From JBIKLM01 sp044375105 (GTDB lineage: Bacteria > Planctomycetota > UBA1135 > GCA-002686595), in the NCBI GenBank assembly GCA_044375105.1, contig JBILNK010000073.1, positions 1 through 18,796 on the forward strand: a stretch of 18,796 bases of DNA, written 5' to 3'. Positions 1 through 6,621 of this stretch are shown here, in pieces. The position numbers and the translations under genes were made by a program. The notes under the pieces were generated by a model that saw nothing but the letters and a program-made list of their open reading frames with translations, made no database searches and was not told the origin of the DNA. Each line of letters begins with the position of its first letter. Position 1 is the stretch's first letter.

Positions 1-1044
1 TTCACCACCGGAATCGTCTCGACCCGCGAGCGCATGCGCCTGCTGGTTTGGGTGATCGCGCTCTCGTTCGGCTTCTACGGTTTCAAGAATGCCCTTTGGG
101 GCCTGAAGACTCTAGCCCAGGTCCCAATCAAGACCGGGCCGGGTGGCATGCTGGCGGACAACAACGACTTTGCCCTGGCGCTCGGCATGGCGGTGCCGAT
201 GCTCTGGATGATCGGGCAGTCGGAGAAGCGCGAGGTGCTGAGGCGTGCGTTCCTGGTGATGGTGCCGATGACCGCCTTCACGGTTCTGTTGACGCACTCG
301 CGCGGTGGACTCCTTGCCATGTCCGGCGGATTGGGGGTCCTGGTGTGGCGCTCGAAACACCGGGCCTTGGGTATCGTGCTGGCCCTGGTGGGGGGCATCC
401 TGGGCATCTTGCTGATGCCCGAGGGCATGCGCGAGCGCTTCTCCTCGATCGCCAACTACGAAGAGGACAGCTCGGCCAACGCCCGCTTCAAGTCCTGGGC
501 CGTTGCCACTCGCATGGCCCTCGACAATCCGATCCTCGGGGTTGGTCTGTCCAATTTTAGACCGAACTATCTGGACTACGAGCCCAACCCGAGCGAAGCT
601 CACCTGACGGGGCACGACATTTTTGTGGCGCACAACAGCTACCTGCAAATTTGGGCCGAGTGCGGCACGCCTGCGCTGCTCATCTACCTGATCTTGATGT
701 TCCTGTCTCTGCGCACCTGTTGGATGATCCGCAGACGTGCTTCTCGGCGATTCTACACCAGCTGGATGATCAACTACGCCACCATGTTCGAGGCGTCGCT
801 GGTCTGCTTCGCAATCGGGGCCGTGTTCTTGAACCGTGCCCACTTCGACCTCTTCTACCACTGGGTTGCGATCATCGCCCTGTTCGGCCGCATGGCCCAG
901 CGTGAGCTCGAAGACCCGGCCGCCTATCCGCACCGGGAAGACCTGGTGCAGCCCCTGAGAGCCGCCAGCCCCCGAGGGTTCATCGGGCGACCGAAACAGC
1001 GCGGTTTCCGCGATACCCCGACCGAACCCCTGGGGGTGAGCTGA
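1..1044 (+). CDS. O-antigen ligase-like membrane protein, exosortase-associated type (5' truncated)
   Basis: The reading frame is open from base 1, so the true start lies left of the window; the first in-window ATG (34) sits mid-domain and is not the start. The 347 visible residues contain several hydrophobic segments (about 13-29, 55-71, 83-98, 105-116, 121-138, 223-240 and a pair near 260-295). Between the fourth and later helices is a long extracytoplasmic loop with AHNSYLQIW (residues 210-218); ligases of the Wzy_C/WaaL superfamily carry a functionally important His in this loop. The stretch GGMLADNNDFALALGMAVP resembles exosortase-associated 'O-glycosylation ligase' homologues (TIGR03097 type). 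Role, inferred: transfer or polymerisation of lipid-linked glycan at the outer face of the inner membrane. The C-terminal 50 residues are polar. The stop is one base before the amidotransferase ATG, so the two are co-transcribed. The family is well supported; polymerase versus ligase cannot be decided. Confidence 0.85.
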   Translation, partial: FTTGIVSTRERMRLLVWVIALSFGFYGFKNALWGLKTLAQVPIKTGPGGMLADNNDFALALGMAVPMLWMIGQSEKREVLRRAFLVMVPMTAFTVLLTHSRGGLLAMSGGLGVLVWRSKHRALGIVLALVGGILGILLMPEGMRERFSSIANYEEDSSANARFKSWAVATRMALDNPILGVGLSNFRPNYLDYEPNPSEAHLTGHDIFVAHNSYLQIWAECGTPALLIYLILMFLSLRTCWMIRRRASRRFYTSWMINYATMFEASLVCFAIGAVFLNRAHFDLFYHWVAIIALFGRMAQRELEDPAAYPHREDLVQPLRAASPRGFIGRPKQRGFRDTPTEPLGVS

Positions 1045-1045
1045 G

Positions 1046-2932
1046 ATGTGCGGCTTCGTGGGTTTCTTGGCGAACGACCCGAGCCAGCTCTTCGAACAGG
1101 AGCGGCTCGCTGCCATGGCGCGCACGTTGGAACGCCGCGGACCGGATGACCAGGTGCTGATCATCCGGCCCGGTGCGGCCCTGGCGTTCCGCCGCCTGTC
1201 GATCGTGGACCTCCGCGGCGGTCGTCAACCTTTCGAGCTGGAGGGCGGGCGGCTGATCGCCTGCGTCAACGGCGAGCTCTACAACTGGCGCGAGGTCCGC
1301 GCCCGGCTCGAAGCCGAAGGGGTCCTGTTCCACAGCCAGTCGGACTGTGAGATCGTCCCCCATCTCTACCGACGGCATGGGGCCCGGCTGGGGGCGGAAT
1401 TGGTGGGCATGTTCGCCGGCGCCGTGATCGACCTGGCCGGACCGCGCGGCCGGCTGCTGTTGCTGCGCGACCGGCTGGGCATCAAGCCGCTCTACTACGC
1501 CCGGGTGAAGGGGGGCCTGCTGTTCGGATCCGAGCCGAAGGCCCTGCTGGCCTCGGGCATGCTGGCGCGCGAATTGCGCCCCGAAGCGCTGCTCGAATAC
1601 CTGATGCAGGGCTACGTGGGCGGGCCGGAAGCGGCCTGGGCGGGTATGGGGCGCCTCGCGCCCGGGCACGCGCTCGAGTTTGAAGCCGGCGGAGAGCCCC
1701 GTCAGGTCGCCTTCTGGAGCGCCCCTCGGGAGGCTGGCCGCGCCGCGCCGCCCGCGGAGGAGCTGCTCGAGTGGCTCGATCGCGTGGTTCAGATCCGCAT
1801 GCTGGCCGACGTGCCCTTGGGGGCCTTCCTGTCGGGAGGCCTCGACAGCAACGCGGTCGTCGACTCCATGTCGAGGCAGTCCAAGGACCCGGTGGTGGCC
1901 TGCTCGGTCGGTTTCCGGGAGCGCAGCCATGACGAGCTCGACGAGGCCCGGCGCACGGCCCAGCGGCTGGGCCTCAGGCACCACACCGAGGTGCTCGAGC
2001 CCGACCCCGCCGGCTCCCTGGACGAGCTGGCCTGGCTGTACGACGAGCCGCACGCCGATCCGTCCAATCTGCCGACCCTGCTGGTCTCGCGCACGGCACG
2101 CCGGCACGTGACGGTGGCCCTCTCGGGCGACGGGGGCGACGAGGTTTTCGCGGGCTACCGCCGTTACCTGCACGACGCCGCCGAACACCGGCTGCGGCGG
2201 GCCGGTGGGGCGCCCCTGGTCGGCCTGGCAGGCGTCCTAGGGGCGGTCTACCCCAAGCTCGACTGGGCCCCCCGCCGGCTGCGTGCCAAGACCTTCCTGC
2301 AGAACCTGGCGCGCGACCCGGCGCGGGCTTACTACCACTCGGTGACCCAGGCCAGCCGCGAAACCGCCCTGGGACTGCTCGACCGGGATCTCGTGGCACG
2401 CCTCGCCGGCCACGATCCCTTCGAGCGCTTCAACGGGTTCTATTCAGCGCCCCCGGCCGGCGATCCCCTGTTTCGCGCTCAATACGCCGACCTGCACACC
2501 TATCTGCCGGACCAGATCCTGTGCAAGGTCGATCGGGCCTCCATGGGCGTCTCCCTGGAGGTGCGCGTGCCGCTGCTCGATCACCGCTTCATCGAACGCT
2601 TCGCCACCTTGCGTCCGGAGTACAAGCTGCATGCCGGACGGGGCAAGCACTATTTCCGCGAGGGGCTGCGCGGACGCCTGCCGAGCTCCGTGCTCGACGG
2701 GCAGAAGCGCGGCTTCGACATGCCGTTGGCCAGCTGGCTGCGCGGGTCCTTGCAGAGCGCCTTGACCGAAGGTCTGGCGGAGCTTCCCCGCGAGCTGTTC
2801 GCGAAGTCCGCGCTGGAACGCCTACGACAGGAACACCACACCGGACGGCGCGACCACTCACGCTTGCTCTGGAGCCTGTTGATGTTGTCCCGCTGGTGGC
2901 GAGTCCACGGAGTTCGGGGGCTGGTGGCCTGA
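1046..2932 (+). CDS. Asparagine synthase-family glutamine amidotransferase, exosortase-associated
   Basis: This 628-residue protein has the two-domain asparagine synthetase B layout. The N-terminal class-II glutaminase starts MCGFVGF, with Cys2 as nucleophile after Met removal, then RRGPDDQ (30-36), VNGELYN (74-80) and the GSEPKAL segment near 161-167. The synthetase domain has the ATP PP-loop SGGLDS (263-268) and, further on, LSGDGGDEVFAGY. The C-terminal part has CKVDRASMGVSLEVRVPLLD. In exosortase loci this subfamily (TIGR03108-like, about 630 residues) is thought to amidate a sugar acid or similar group of the exopolysaccharide instead of making free asparagine; this comes from context. 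The ATG is preceded by GGGGGTGAG inside the previous gene, a plausible ribosome site. It is second in the five-gene block A. Family identity is firm; the substrate is unknown. Confidence 0.93.
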   Translation: MCGFVGFLANDPSQLFEQERLAAMARTLERRGPDDQVLIIRPGAALAFRRLSIVDLRGGRQPFELEGGRLIACVNGELYNWREVRARLEAEGVLFHSQSDCEIVPHLYRRHGARLGAELVGMFAGAVIDLAGPRGRLLLLRDRLGIKPLYYARVKGGLLFGSEPKALLASGMLARELRPEALLEYLMQGYVGGPEAAWAGMGRLAPGHALEFEAGGEPRQVAFWSAPREAGRAAPPAEELLEWLDRVVQIRMLADVPLGAFLSGGLDSNAVVDSMSRQSKDPVVACSVGFRERSHDELDEARRTAQRLGLRHHTEVLEPDPAGSLDELAWLYDEPHADPSNLPTLLVSRTARRHVTVALSGDGGDEVFAGYRRYLHDAAEHRLRRAGGAPLVGLAGVLGAVYPKLDWAPRRLRAKTFLQNLARDPARAYYHSVTQASRETALGLLDRDLVARLAGHDPFERFNGFYSAPPAGDPLFRAQYADLHTYLPDQILCKVDRASMGVSLEVRVPLLDHRFIERFATLRPEYKLHAGRGKHYFREGLRGRLPSSVLDGQKRGFDMPLASWLRGSLQSALTEGLAELPRELFAKSALERLRQEHHTGRRDHSRLLWSLLMLSRWWRVHGVRGLVA

Positions 2933-2943
2933 AATCCCGTGCG

Positions 2944-4122
2944 ATGGAGCTCATCGTGATCACCAGTCTGTTTCCCAGCCCGCCCCGGCCCCGCGAGGGT
3001 ATCTTCGCGCAAGAGCGCTGCCGCGCCTTCGCGGCCCGCGGCCATCGTGTCACGGTGATCCAGCCCGTGCCCCATGCGCCGCGGCCCTTTGTGCGCGGGC
3101 CCCGCGCCGAGTTCAGGCGCATGCCCGGCCGGGAACTGCGCGGCCCCCTGAGCATCGATCGCCCGCGCTATTGGCATTGGCCCGGCGCCGTTGTGGGCAA
3201 CGCTCGGCGCTTCGCGCGCGCGGCGCTGCGAAGGCTGGATCGCCTGGAGTCAGCCCCCGGCGCCGTGTTGCTCGACTACGCCTGGCCCGCCGCTCTCGCC
3301 GCGGCTGCGCTGAAGGAACGCCGGTTGCCGGTGCTGATCGGGGGACGCGGCTCGGACATCCTGGCGGTGGCCGAGAATGCGCGTCTGCGGCCCTTGCTTG
3401 CCAGGGCTTTGGCACTCGCCGATGCCCGGCTGGCCGTCTCCGTCGACCTGTGCCAGCGCATGGATGCGCTCGCCGGAGCGCCCGGCACCCGGCTGGTGGC
3501 CAACGGCGTCGATCGGAGCCGTTTTTTCCCCGGGGACCGGGCCCAGGCCCGCCAACGCCTGGGGCTCGACCCGCGCGCCCCCCTGGTCCTGGTGGTCGGG
3601 CACCTGATCCCGCGCAAGGATCCTCTGCGAGCCCTGGCGGCCTTCGCCCGCGGGGCGCCCCAGGGTTCGCGCCTCGTGTTCTTGGGCCGCGGGGAGCTCG
3701 AAACCGAACTGCGGCGCGCGATCGCCGCAGCCGGTCTGGAGCAGCGCGTCCAGCTGCTCGTGGAAATGCCTCCGGACCAGCTGGGGGACTGGTATCGGGC
3801 CGCCGATCTTCTGCTGCTCACCAGCCGCCGCGAGGGCCGTCCCAACGTGGTGATCGAAGCGCTGGCCTGCTCGACGGCGGTCCTGGCCACGGCGGTGGGG
3901 GGCACGCCCGAGCTGCTCGCCGACCTGCCCGAATGCCTGGTGCCCGATGGCCCCGCCGAGGAGATCGCTGCGCGCCTGGCGGACCTGCTGCGCCAGCCGC
4001 CTTCCGGGGAGCGGCTGGCGCGCGCGGCTGCCGGGTTCTCGTGGGAGCGTTCCGGCCAGGAGCTCGAAGAGCTGATCGCCGACGCGATCCGCGCTGCTCG
4101 CGAACGGGGAGGGCGGGGATGA
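2944..4122 (+). CDS. Glycosyltransferase family 4 (GT-B fold)
   Basis: 392 residues. The frame is open far upstream, but the ATG at 2944 gives a canonical GT4 N-terminus (MELIVITSLFPSPPRP) followed by GIFAQERCRAFAARGHRVTV, and it lies 11 bases after the amidotransferase stop. The N-terminal Rossmann half spans about 1-185; the nucleotide-sugar half begins near RLVANGVD (183-190) and LVLVVGHLIPRKDP. The catalytic E-x7-E motif is visible in SRREGRPNVVIEAL (Glu297 and Glu305), then GGTPELL. Expected activity is retaining transfer of a sugar from a nucleotide donor to a lipid-linked acceptor on the cytoplasmic face. It resembles TuaC/WbpY-like polysaccharide enzymes, but sugar specificity cannot be read. 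The stop overlaps the next gene's start as ATGA (4119-4122), implying translational coupling. The family call is firm. Confidence 0.92.
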   Translation: MELIVITSLFPSPPRPREGIFAQERCRAFAARGHRVTVIQPVPHAPRPFVRGPRAEFRRMPGRELRGPLSIDRPRYWHWPGAVVGNARRFARAALRRLDRLESAPGAVLLDYAWPAALAAAALKERRLPVLIGGRGSDILAVAENARLRPLLARALALADARLAVSVDLCQRMDALAGAPGTRLVANGVDRSRFFPGDRAQARQRLGLDPRAPLVLVVGHLIPRKDPLRALAAFARGAPQGSRLVFLGRGELETELRRAIAAAGLEQRVQLLVEMPPDQLGDWYRAADLLLLTSRREGRPNVVIEALACSTAVLATAVGGTPELLADLPECLVPDGPAEEIAARLADLLRQPPSGERLARAAAGFSWERSGQELEELIADAIRAARERGGRG

Positions 4123-5327
4123 AGTTGCTCTACCACCACCGCACCCAGGCCGAAGACGGTCAGGCCGTGCACATCCGGGCCATGATCGCGGCCCTGCGCT
4201 CCGCAGGTCACGAGGTGCTCGAGGTCGGCCTGGTCGCCCAGGCGGATGGCCGCGGCCCCGGGGGCGCGGGAGCGAGCCTCAGCGGACAGCGCGCGCGCTG
4301 GAGCTGGATCGGCCAGGTTCCCCGCGGGGTGCGCGAGCTGCTCGAGCACGGCTACTCCTGGCCTGCCAGCCGGCGCCTGGTGCGGGCCGCTGTGAGTTTC
4401 CGGCCGGCGCTGATCTACGAGCGCTACGCGTTCGGCAATTCGGGCGGCGTCTCGGCGGCACGGCGCCTCGGATTGCCGCTGTTCCTGGAGGTCAATTCGC
4501 CCATGGTGCTGGAGCTCGAGCGCACGCGCGGGCTCTCGTTCAAGGGCCTGGCGGAGCATCGCGAGCGGGCCATCTTCCGCTCGGCCACGCGCGTCCTGTG
4601 CGTCACCGGCGTGCTGGCGGACATGCTGGCCGAGATGGGCGTTCCGCGGGAGCGCCTGTTGGTCACGCCCAACGGCGTCGACCTCGGCGACTATCCGGCG
4701 CTCGGCGATCCCGAGGCCCGCCGCAGGGCCCGCGAACGTCTGGGATTGGGCCCGACGGCCCTGGGCCCGGTGCTGGGCTTCGTGGGCTACTACCGCAGCT
4801 GGCACCGGCTCGACCTGGCCCTGCCGTGCCTGGCGGAGCCGGGGCTCGAAGCGGCGCGTTTGGTGCTGATCGGCCAGGGACCGGCGCGCGCCGATCTGGA
4901 GGCGGAGGCCGCCCGACTGGGGCTCTCCGAACGGGTGCATTTCGTGGCGCCGGTGCCCCACGACCAGATTCCAAGCCTGTTGCCGGCCTTCGACGTCGCC
5001 CTGCTGCCGGCGATCAACGCCTACGCCTCGCCGCTCAAGCTGCATGAATACATGGCGGCAGGCATCGCCACGGTGGCCCCCGATCAGCCTAATCTGCGCG
5101 AGGTCTTGAGTTCGGGCAGTGATGCTTTGCTGGTGCCGCCGGGCGACGGCCAGGCCTTCCGCGCGGCGGTCACCGGCCTGCTGCGCGACCCCGCCCGGGC
5201 CAGCGCCCTGGGCCGCGCCGCCCGTGCTACCGTGGAGCGCATGGACCTGACCTGGGCCGGCAACGTGCGCCGCATCGAGCAGGCCTTCGCGGCCCTGCCC
5301 GGGTCCCAAAGCGGCCGCCGGACATGA
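4119..5327 (+). CDS. Glycosyltransferase family 4 (second of pair)
   Basis: 402 residues. The start is the ATG at 4119, overlapping the previous stop by four bases and preceded by the G-rich GGGGAGGGCGGGG, a good ribosome site; the open frame further upstream is a shadow of the previous gene. The N-terminal half begins MKLLYHHRTQAEDGQAVHI, a common GT4 opening in which the glycine/His region contacts the acceptor. The C-terminal half begins around LVTPNGVDL (181-189), with GFVGYYRSWHR (220-230), LVLIGQGP and ASPLKLHEYMAAGIATVA (303-320). Only the second Glu of the E-x7-E motif (Glu310) is evident; the first position is not acidic, a variation seen in many GT4 members. It differs clearly from its neighbour, so the two probably add different sugars. 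Its stop overlaps the deacetylase start (ATGA, 5324-5327). Confidence 0.9.
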   Translation: MKLLYHHRTQAEDGQAVHIRAMIAALRSAGHEVLEVGLVAQADGRGPGGAGASLSGQRARWSWIGQVPRGVRELLEHGYSWPASRRLVRAAVSFRPALIYERYAFGNSGGVSAARRLGLPLFLEVNSPMVLELERTRGLSFKGLAEHRERAIFRSATRVLCVTGVLADMLAEMGVPRERLLVTPNGVDLGDYPALGDPEARRRARERLGLGPTALGPVLGFVGYYRSWHRLDLALPCLAEPGLEAARLVLIGQGPARADLEAEAARLGLSERVHFVAPVPHDQIPSLLPAFDVALLPAINAYASPLKLHEYMAAGIATVAPDQPNLREVLSSGSDALLVPPGDGQAFRAAVTGLLRDPARASALGRAARATVERMDLTWAGNVRRIEQAFAALPGSQSGRRT

Positions 5328-6214
5328 CGCCCCCCCTGCACGCCCTGTCCTTCGACGTGGAGGAGTTCTTCCACGTGGCCAACCTGCGCGGGCACTTCGC
5401 CCGAGCGGATTGGGAGCAAGCGCCCTCGCGCATCGACGTGGGCATGGATGCCCTGCTCGCTTGTCTTGCGCGGCGCGGAGCGCGCGCCACGTTCTTTTTC
5501 TTGGGCTGGCTGGCGGAGCGCCGCCCGGACCTGGTGCAACGCTGCCTCGCGGCGGGCCATGAGATCGCCAGCCATGGCTACGAGCACCTGTTCCTGTGGG
5601 ACTTGGGGCCCGCTGGCCTGGAGGCGGACCTGGCTCGCACGGAGCGAGCCCTCGAGGCCGCCGGTGCTCCCGCGCCGCGGGGATTTCGGGCTTCGACCTT
5701 CACGCTGACGCGCCGCACCGAGTGGGCCTTCGACATATTGATCCGGCGCGGCTACGCCTACGACTCCTCGGTGCACCCCGTCCGCCATCCGACCTACGGG
5801 ATCCCGGACTTCCCGCGGGGGATCAGCGTGGTCGAGCGCCCGGCCGGGCGGCTGGTGGAGTTCCCGGTCAGCACCCTGCGGCTGTGGGGCCGCAATCTGC
5901 CCGTGGGCGGCGGCGGCTACTTCCGCTTGCTTCCGGGGGGGGTGACGCGCTTTGCCGTGCGCCAGCACGAGCGCGCTGGTCGGCCCGCGTGCTTGTATCT
6001 GCACCCCTGGGAGTTCGACCCGGGCCAGCCGCGGTATCCGGCCCCCTGGCACAAGCGGCTGCGGCACTACCTGAACCTGGATCGGACCTTGTCGCGCCTC
6101 GACGCCCTGCTGAGCGAGCATCGCTTCGCCGGGCTCGAGGAGGTGCTCGAGGAGCGCGGCGCCCTCCCGCGGCCTGGCCAACCCGGGCGGCTCTGGGGCG
6201 GAGACGCCTCCTGA
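5324..6214 (+). CDS. Polysaccharide deacetylase, NodB fold with DUF3473-type C-terminus (exosortase locus subfamily)
   Basis: 296 residues, no signal peptide, so cytoplasmic. The NodB-type motifs are in order: SFDVEEFFHV (9-18, catalytic Asp11 with the subfamily's EE in place of the second Asp), SHGYEH (83-88, metal His84 and His88), GFRASTFTLT (120-129) and LYLHPWEFDP (224-233, His227). DVEEyFHV followed by the late HPWE motif and a C-terminal arginine-rich tail is characteristic of the PEP-CTERM-locus subfamily (TIGR03006-like, DUF3473). Known chemistry of the fold is metal-dependent removal of acetyl from N-acetyl-amino sugars; here it probably acts on lipid-linked intermediates. The ATG overlaps the preceding stop. 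It is the last gene of block A and is followed by a 407-base non-coding stretch with repeats and a terminator. Confidence 0.93.
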   Translation: MTPPLHALSFDVEEFFHVANLRGHFARADWEQAPSRIDVGMDALLACLARRGARATFFFLGWLAERRPDLVQRCLAAGHEIASHGYEHLFLWDLGPAGLEADLARTERALEAAGAPAPRGFRASTFTLTRRTEWAFDILIRRGYAYDSSVHPVRHPTYGIPDFPRGISVVERPAGRLVEFPVSTLRLWGRNLPVGGGGYFRLLPGGVTRFAVRQHERAGRPACLYLHPWEFDPGQPRYPAPWHKRLRHYLNLDRTLSRLDALLSEHRFAGLEEVLEERGALPRPGQPGRLWGGDAS

Positions 6215-6352
6215 CGATCGAGGCCGCCGGTCGGAGCTGGCTCAGACCTCCGGCCGGGACCGGTCGCGCAACGGGCGGGAGCGCCCTCCGCCAGGGCCCG
6301 TTTCCGTCGGGATGGCAGCGGAAGCTCCCCGCACAGCCTGGCCGGCGGGCCC
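6215..6352. other. Intergenic stretch before the repeat array, with one hairpin
   Basis: This is the non-coding left part of the gap between the convergent deacetylase and TPR genes. An inverted repeat, AACGGGC (6270-6276) and GCCCGTT (6296-6302), with further inner pairing GGCGG/CCGCC, could form a hairpin after the deacetylase gene. Only three T follow, so it would be a weak terminator. I see no gene here; the long forward frame crossing it is a high-GC shadow. Confidence 0.4.
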
Positions 6353-6472
6353 CCTGTCAGAGGCTTGAAAAAGATCGGCGCGCAGCGACGATCCCAGCCT
6401 CTGCGGCCGCCGGATGGCGGCCCAAAGGCATGCTGACAGGCTGGTCTGACCGCTCGGGCGCAGCCCGAGTCG
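6353..6472. repeat. Structured repeat, copy 1 (120 bp)
   Basis: First of two direct copies. It matches copy 2 (6485-6604) at an offset of exactly 132 bases, with three mismatches (6366, 6368, 6373) and then 99 identical bases. Internal pairing: CCTGTCAG (6353-6360) with CTGACAGG (6433-6440); CAGAGGCT (6358-6365) with AGCCTCTG (6396-6403); GGCCGCC/GGCGGCC around GGAT; and CTCGGGC/GCCCGAG around GCA (6453-6469). A T-rich 12-base spacer (6473-6484) follows. The mismatches fall in the second stem and shorten it relative to copy 2. No coding potential. Confidence 0.9.
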
Positions 6473-6484
6473 TTCGTTCCTTAG

Positions 6485-6604
6485 CCTGTCAGAGGCTGGG
6501 AAAAAATCGGCGCGCAGCGACGATCCCAGCCTCTGCGGCCGCCGGATGGCGGCCCAAAGGCATGCTGACAGGCTGGTCTGACCGCTCGGGCGCAGCCCGA
6601 GTCG
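6485..6604. repeat. Structured repeat, copy 2 (120 bp, cloverleaf-like)
   Basis: Second direct copy, with near-perfect nested inverted repeats. The closing stem is AGCCTGTCAG (6483-6492, starting two bases outside the unit) with CTGACAGGCT (6565-6574). Stem 2 is CAGAGGCTGGGA (6490-6501) with TCCCAGCCTCTG (6524-6535), 12 pairs around a 22-base loop; it shares CAG with the closing stem, so not every pair can form at once. Stem 3 is GGCCGCC (6537-6543) with GGCGGCC (6548-6554). Stem 4 is CTCGGGC (6585-6591) with GCCCGAG (6595-6601). A third start, CCTGTCAG (6618-6625), continues the array and is cut off at the TPR gene end. Possible identities are a REP/MITE-type element or tandem terminator modules. 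Confidence 0.9.
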
Positions 6605-6614
6605 ATTCTTTTTT
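6585..6614 (+). terminator. Rho-independent terminator (forward strand)
   Basis: Seven perfect pairs, CTCGGGC (6585-6591) and GCCCGAG (6595-6601), enclose the loop GCA. Seven bases later comes a run of six T (6609-6614). It is placed to end transcripts from block A before they run antisense into the TPR gene. The hairpin belongs to the repeat unit; the copy at 6453-6469 has the same stem but only an interrupted T-rich tail, so the second copy should be the stronger one. No U-tract follows in the reverse direction. Confidence 0.65.
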
Positions 6615-6621
6615 CAGCCTG

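Noticed and set aside
980..2188. 402-codon open frame antisense to the amidotransferase
   Set aside because: High-GC shadow frame: low-complexity, Gln/Arg/Gly-rich product with no recognisable motif, opposite a gene with clear catalytic motifs.
1046..2932. Housekeeping asparagine synthetase AsnB
   Set aside because: The domains match, but the length, the neighbouring genes and the operon position favour the exosortase-associated amidotransferase branch.
3276..5309. 677-codon open frame antisense to the two GT4 genes
   Set aside because: It spans two well-supported genes on the other strand and has no domain features; GC-rich codon bias removes stops from this frame.
6353..6604. CRISPR-like array
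   Set aside because: Only two long units with a 12-base spacer and internal palindromes; no short direct repeats with unique spacers and no cas genes.
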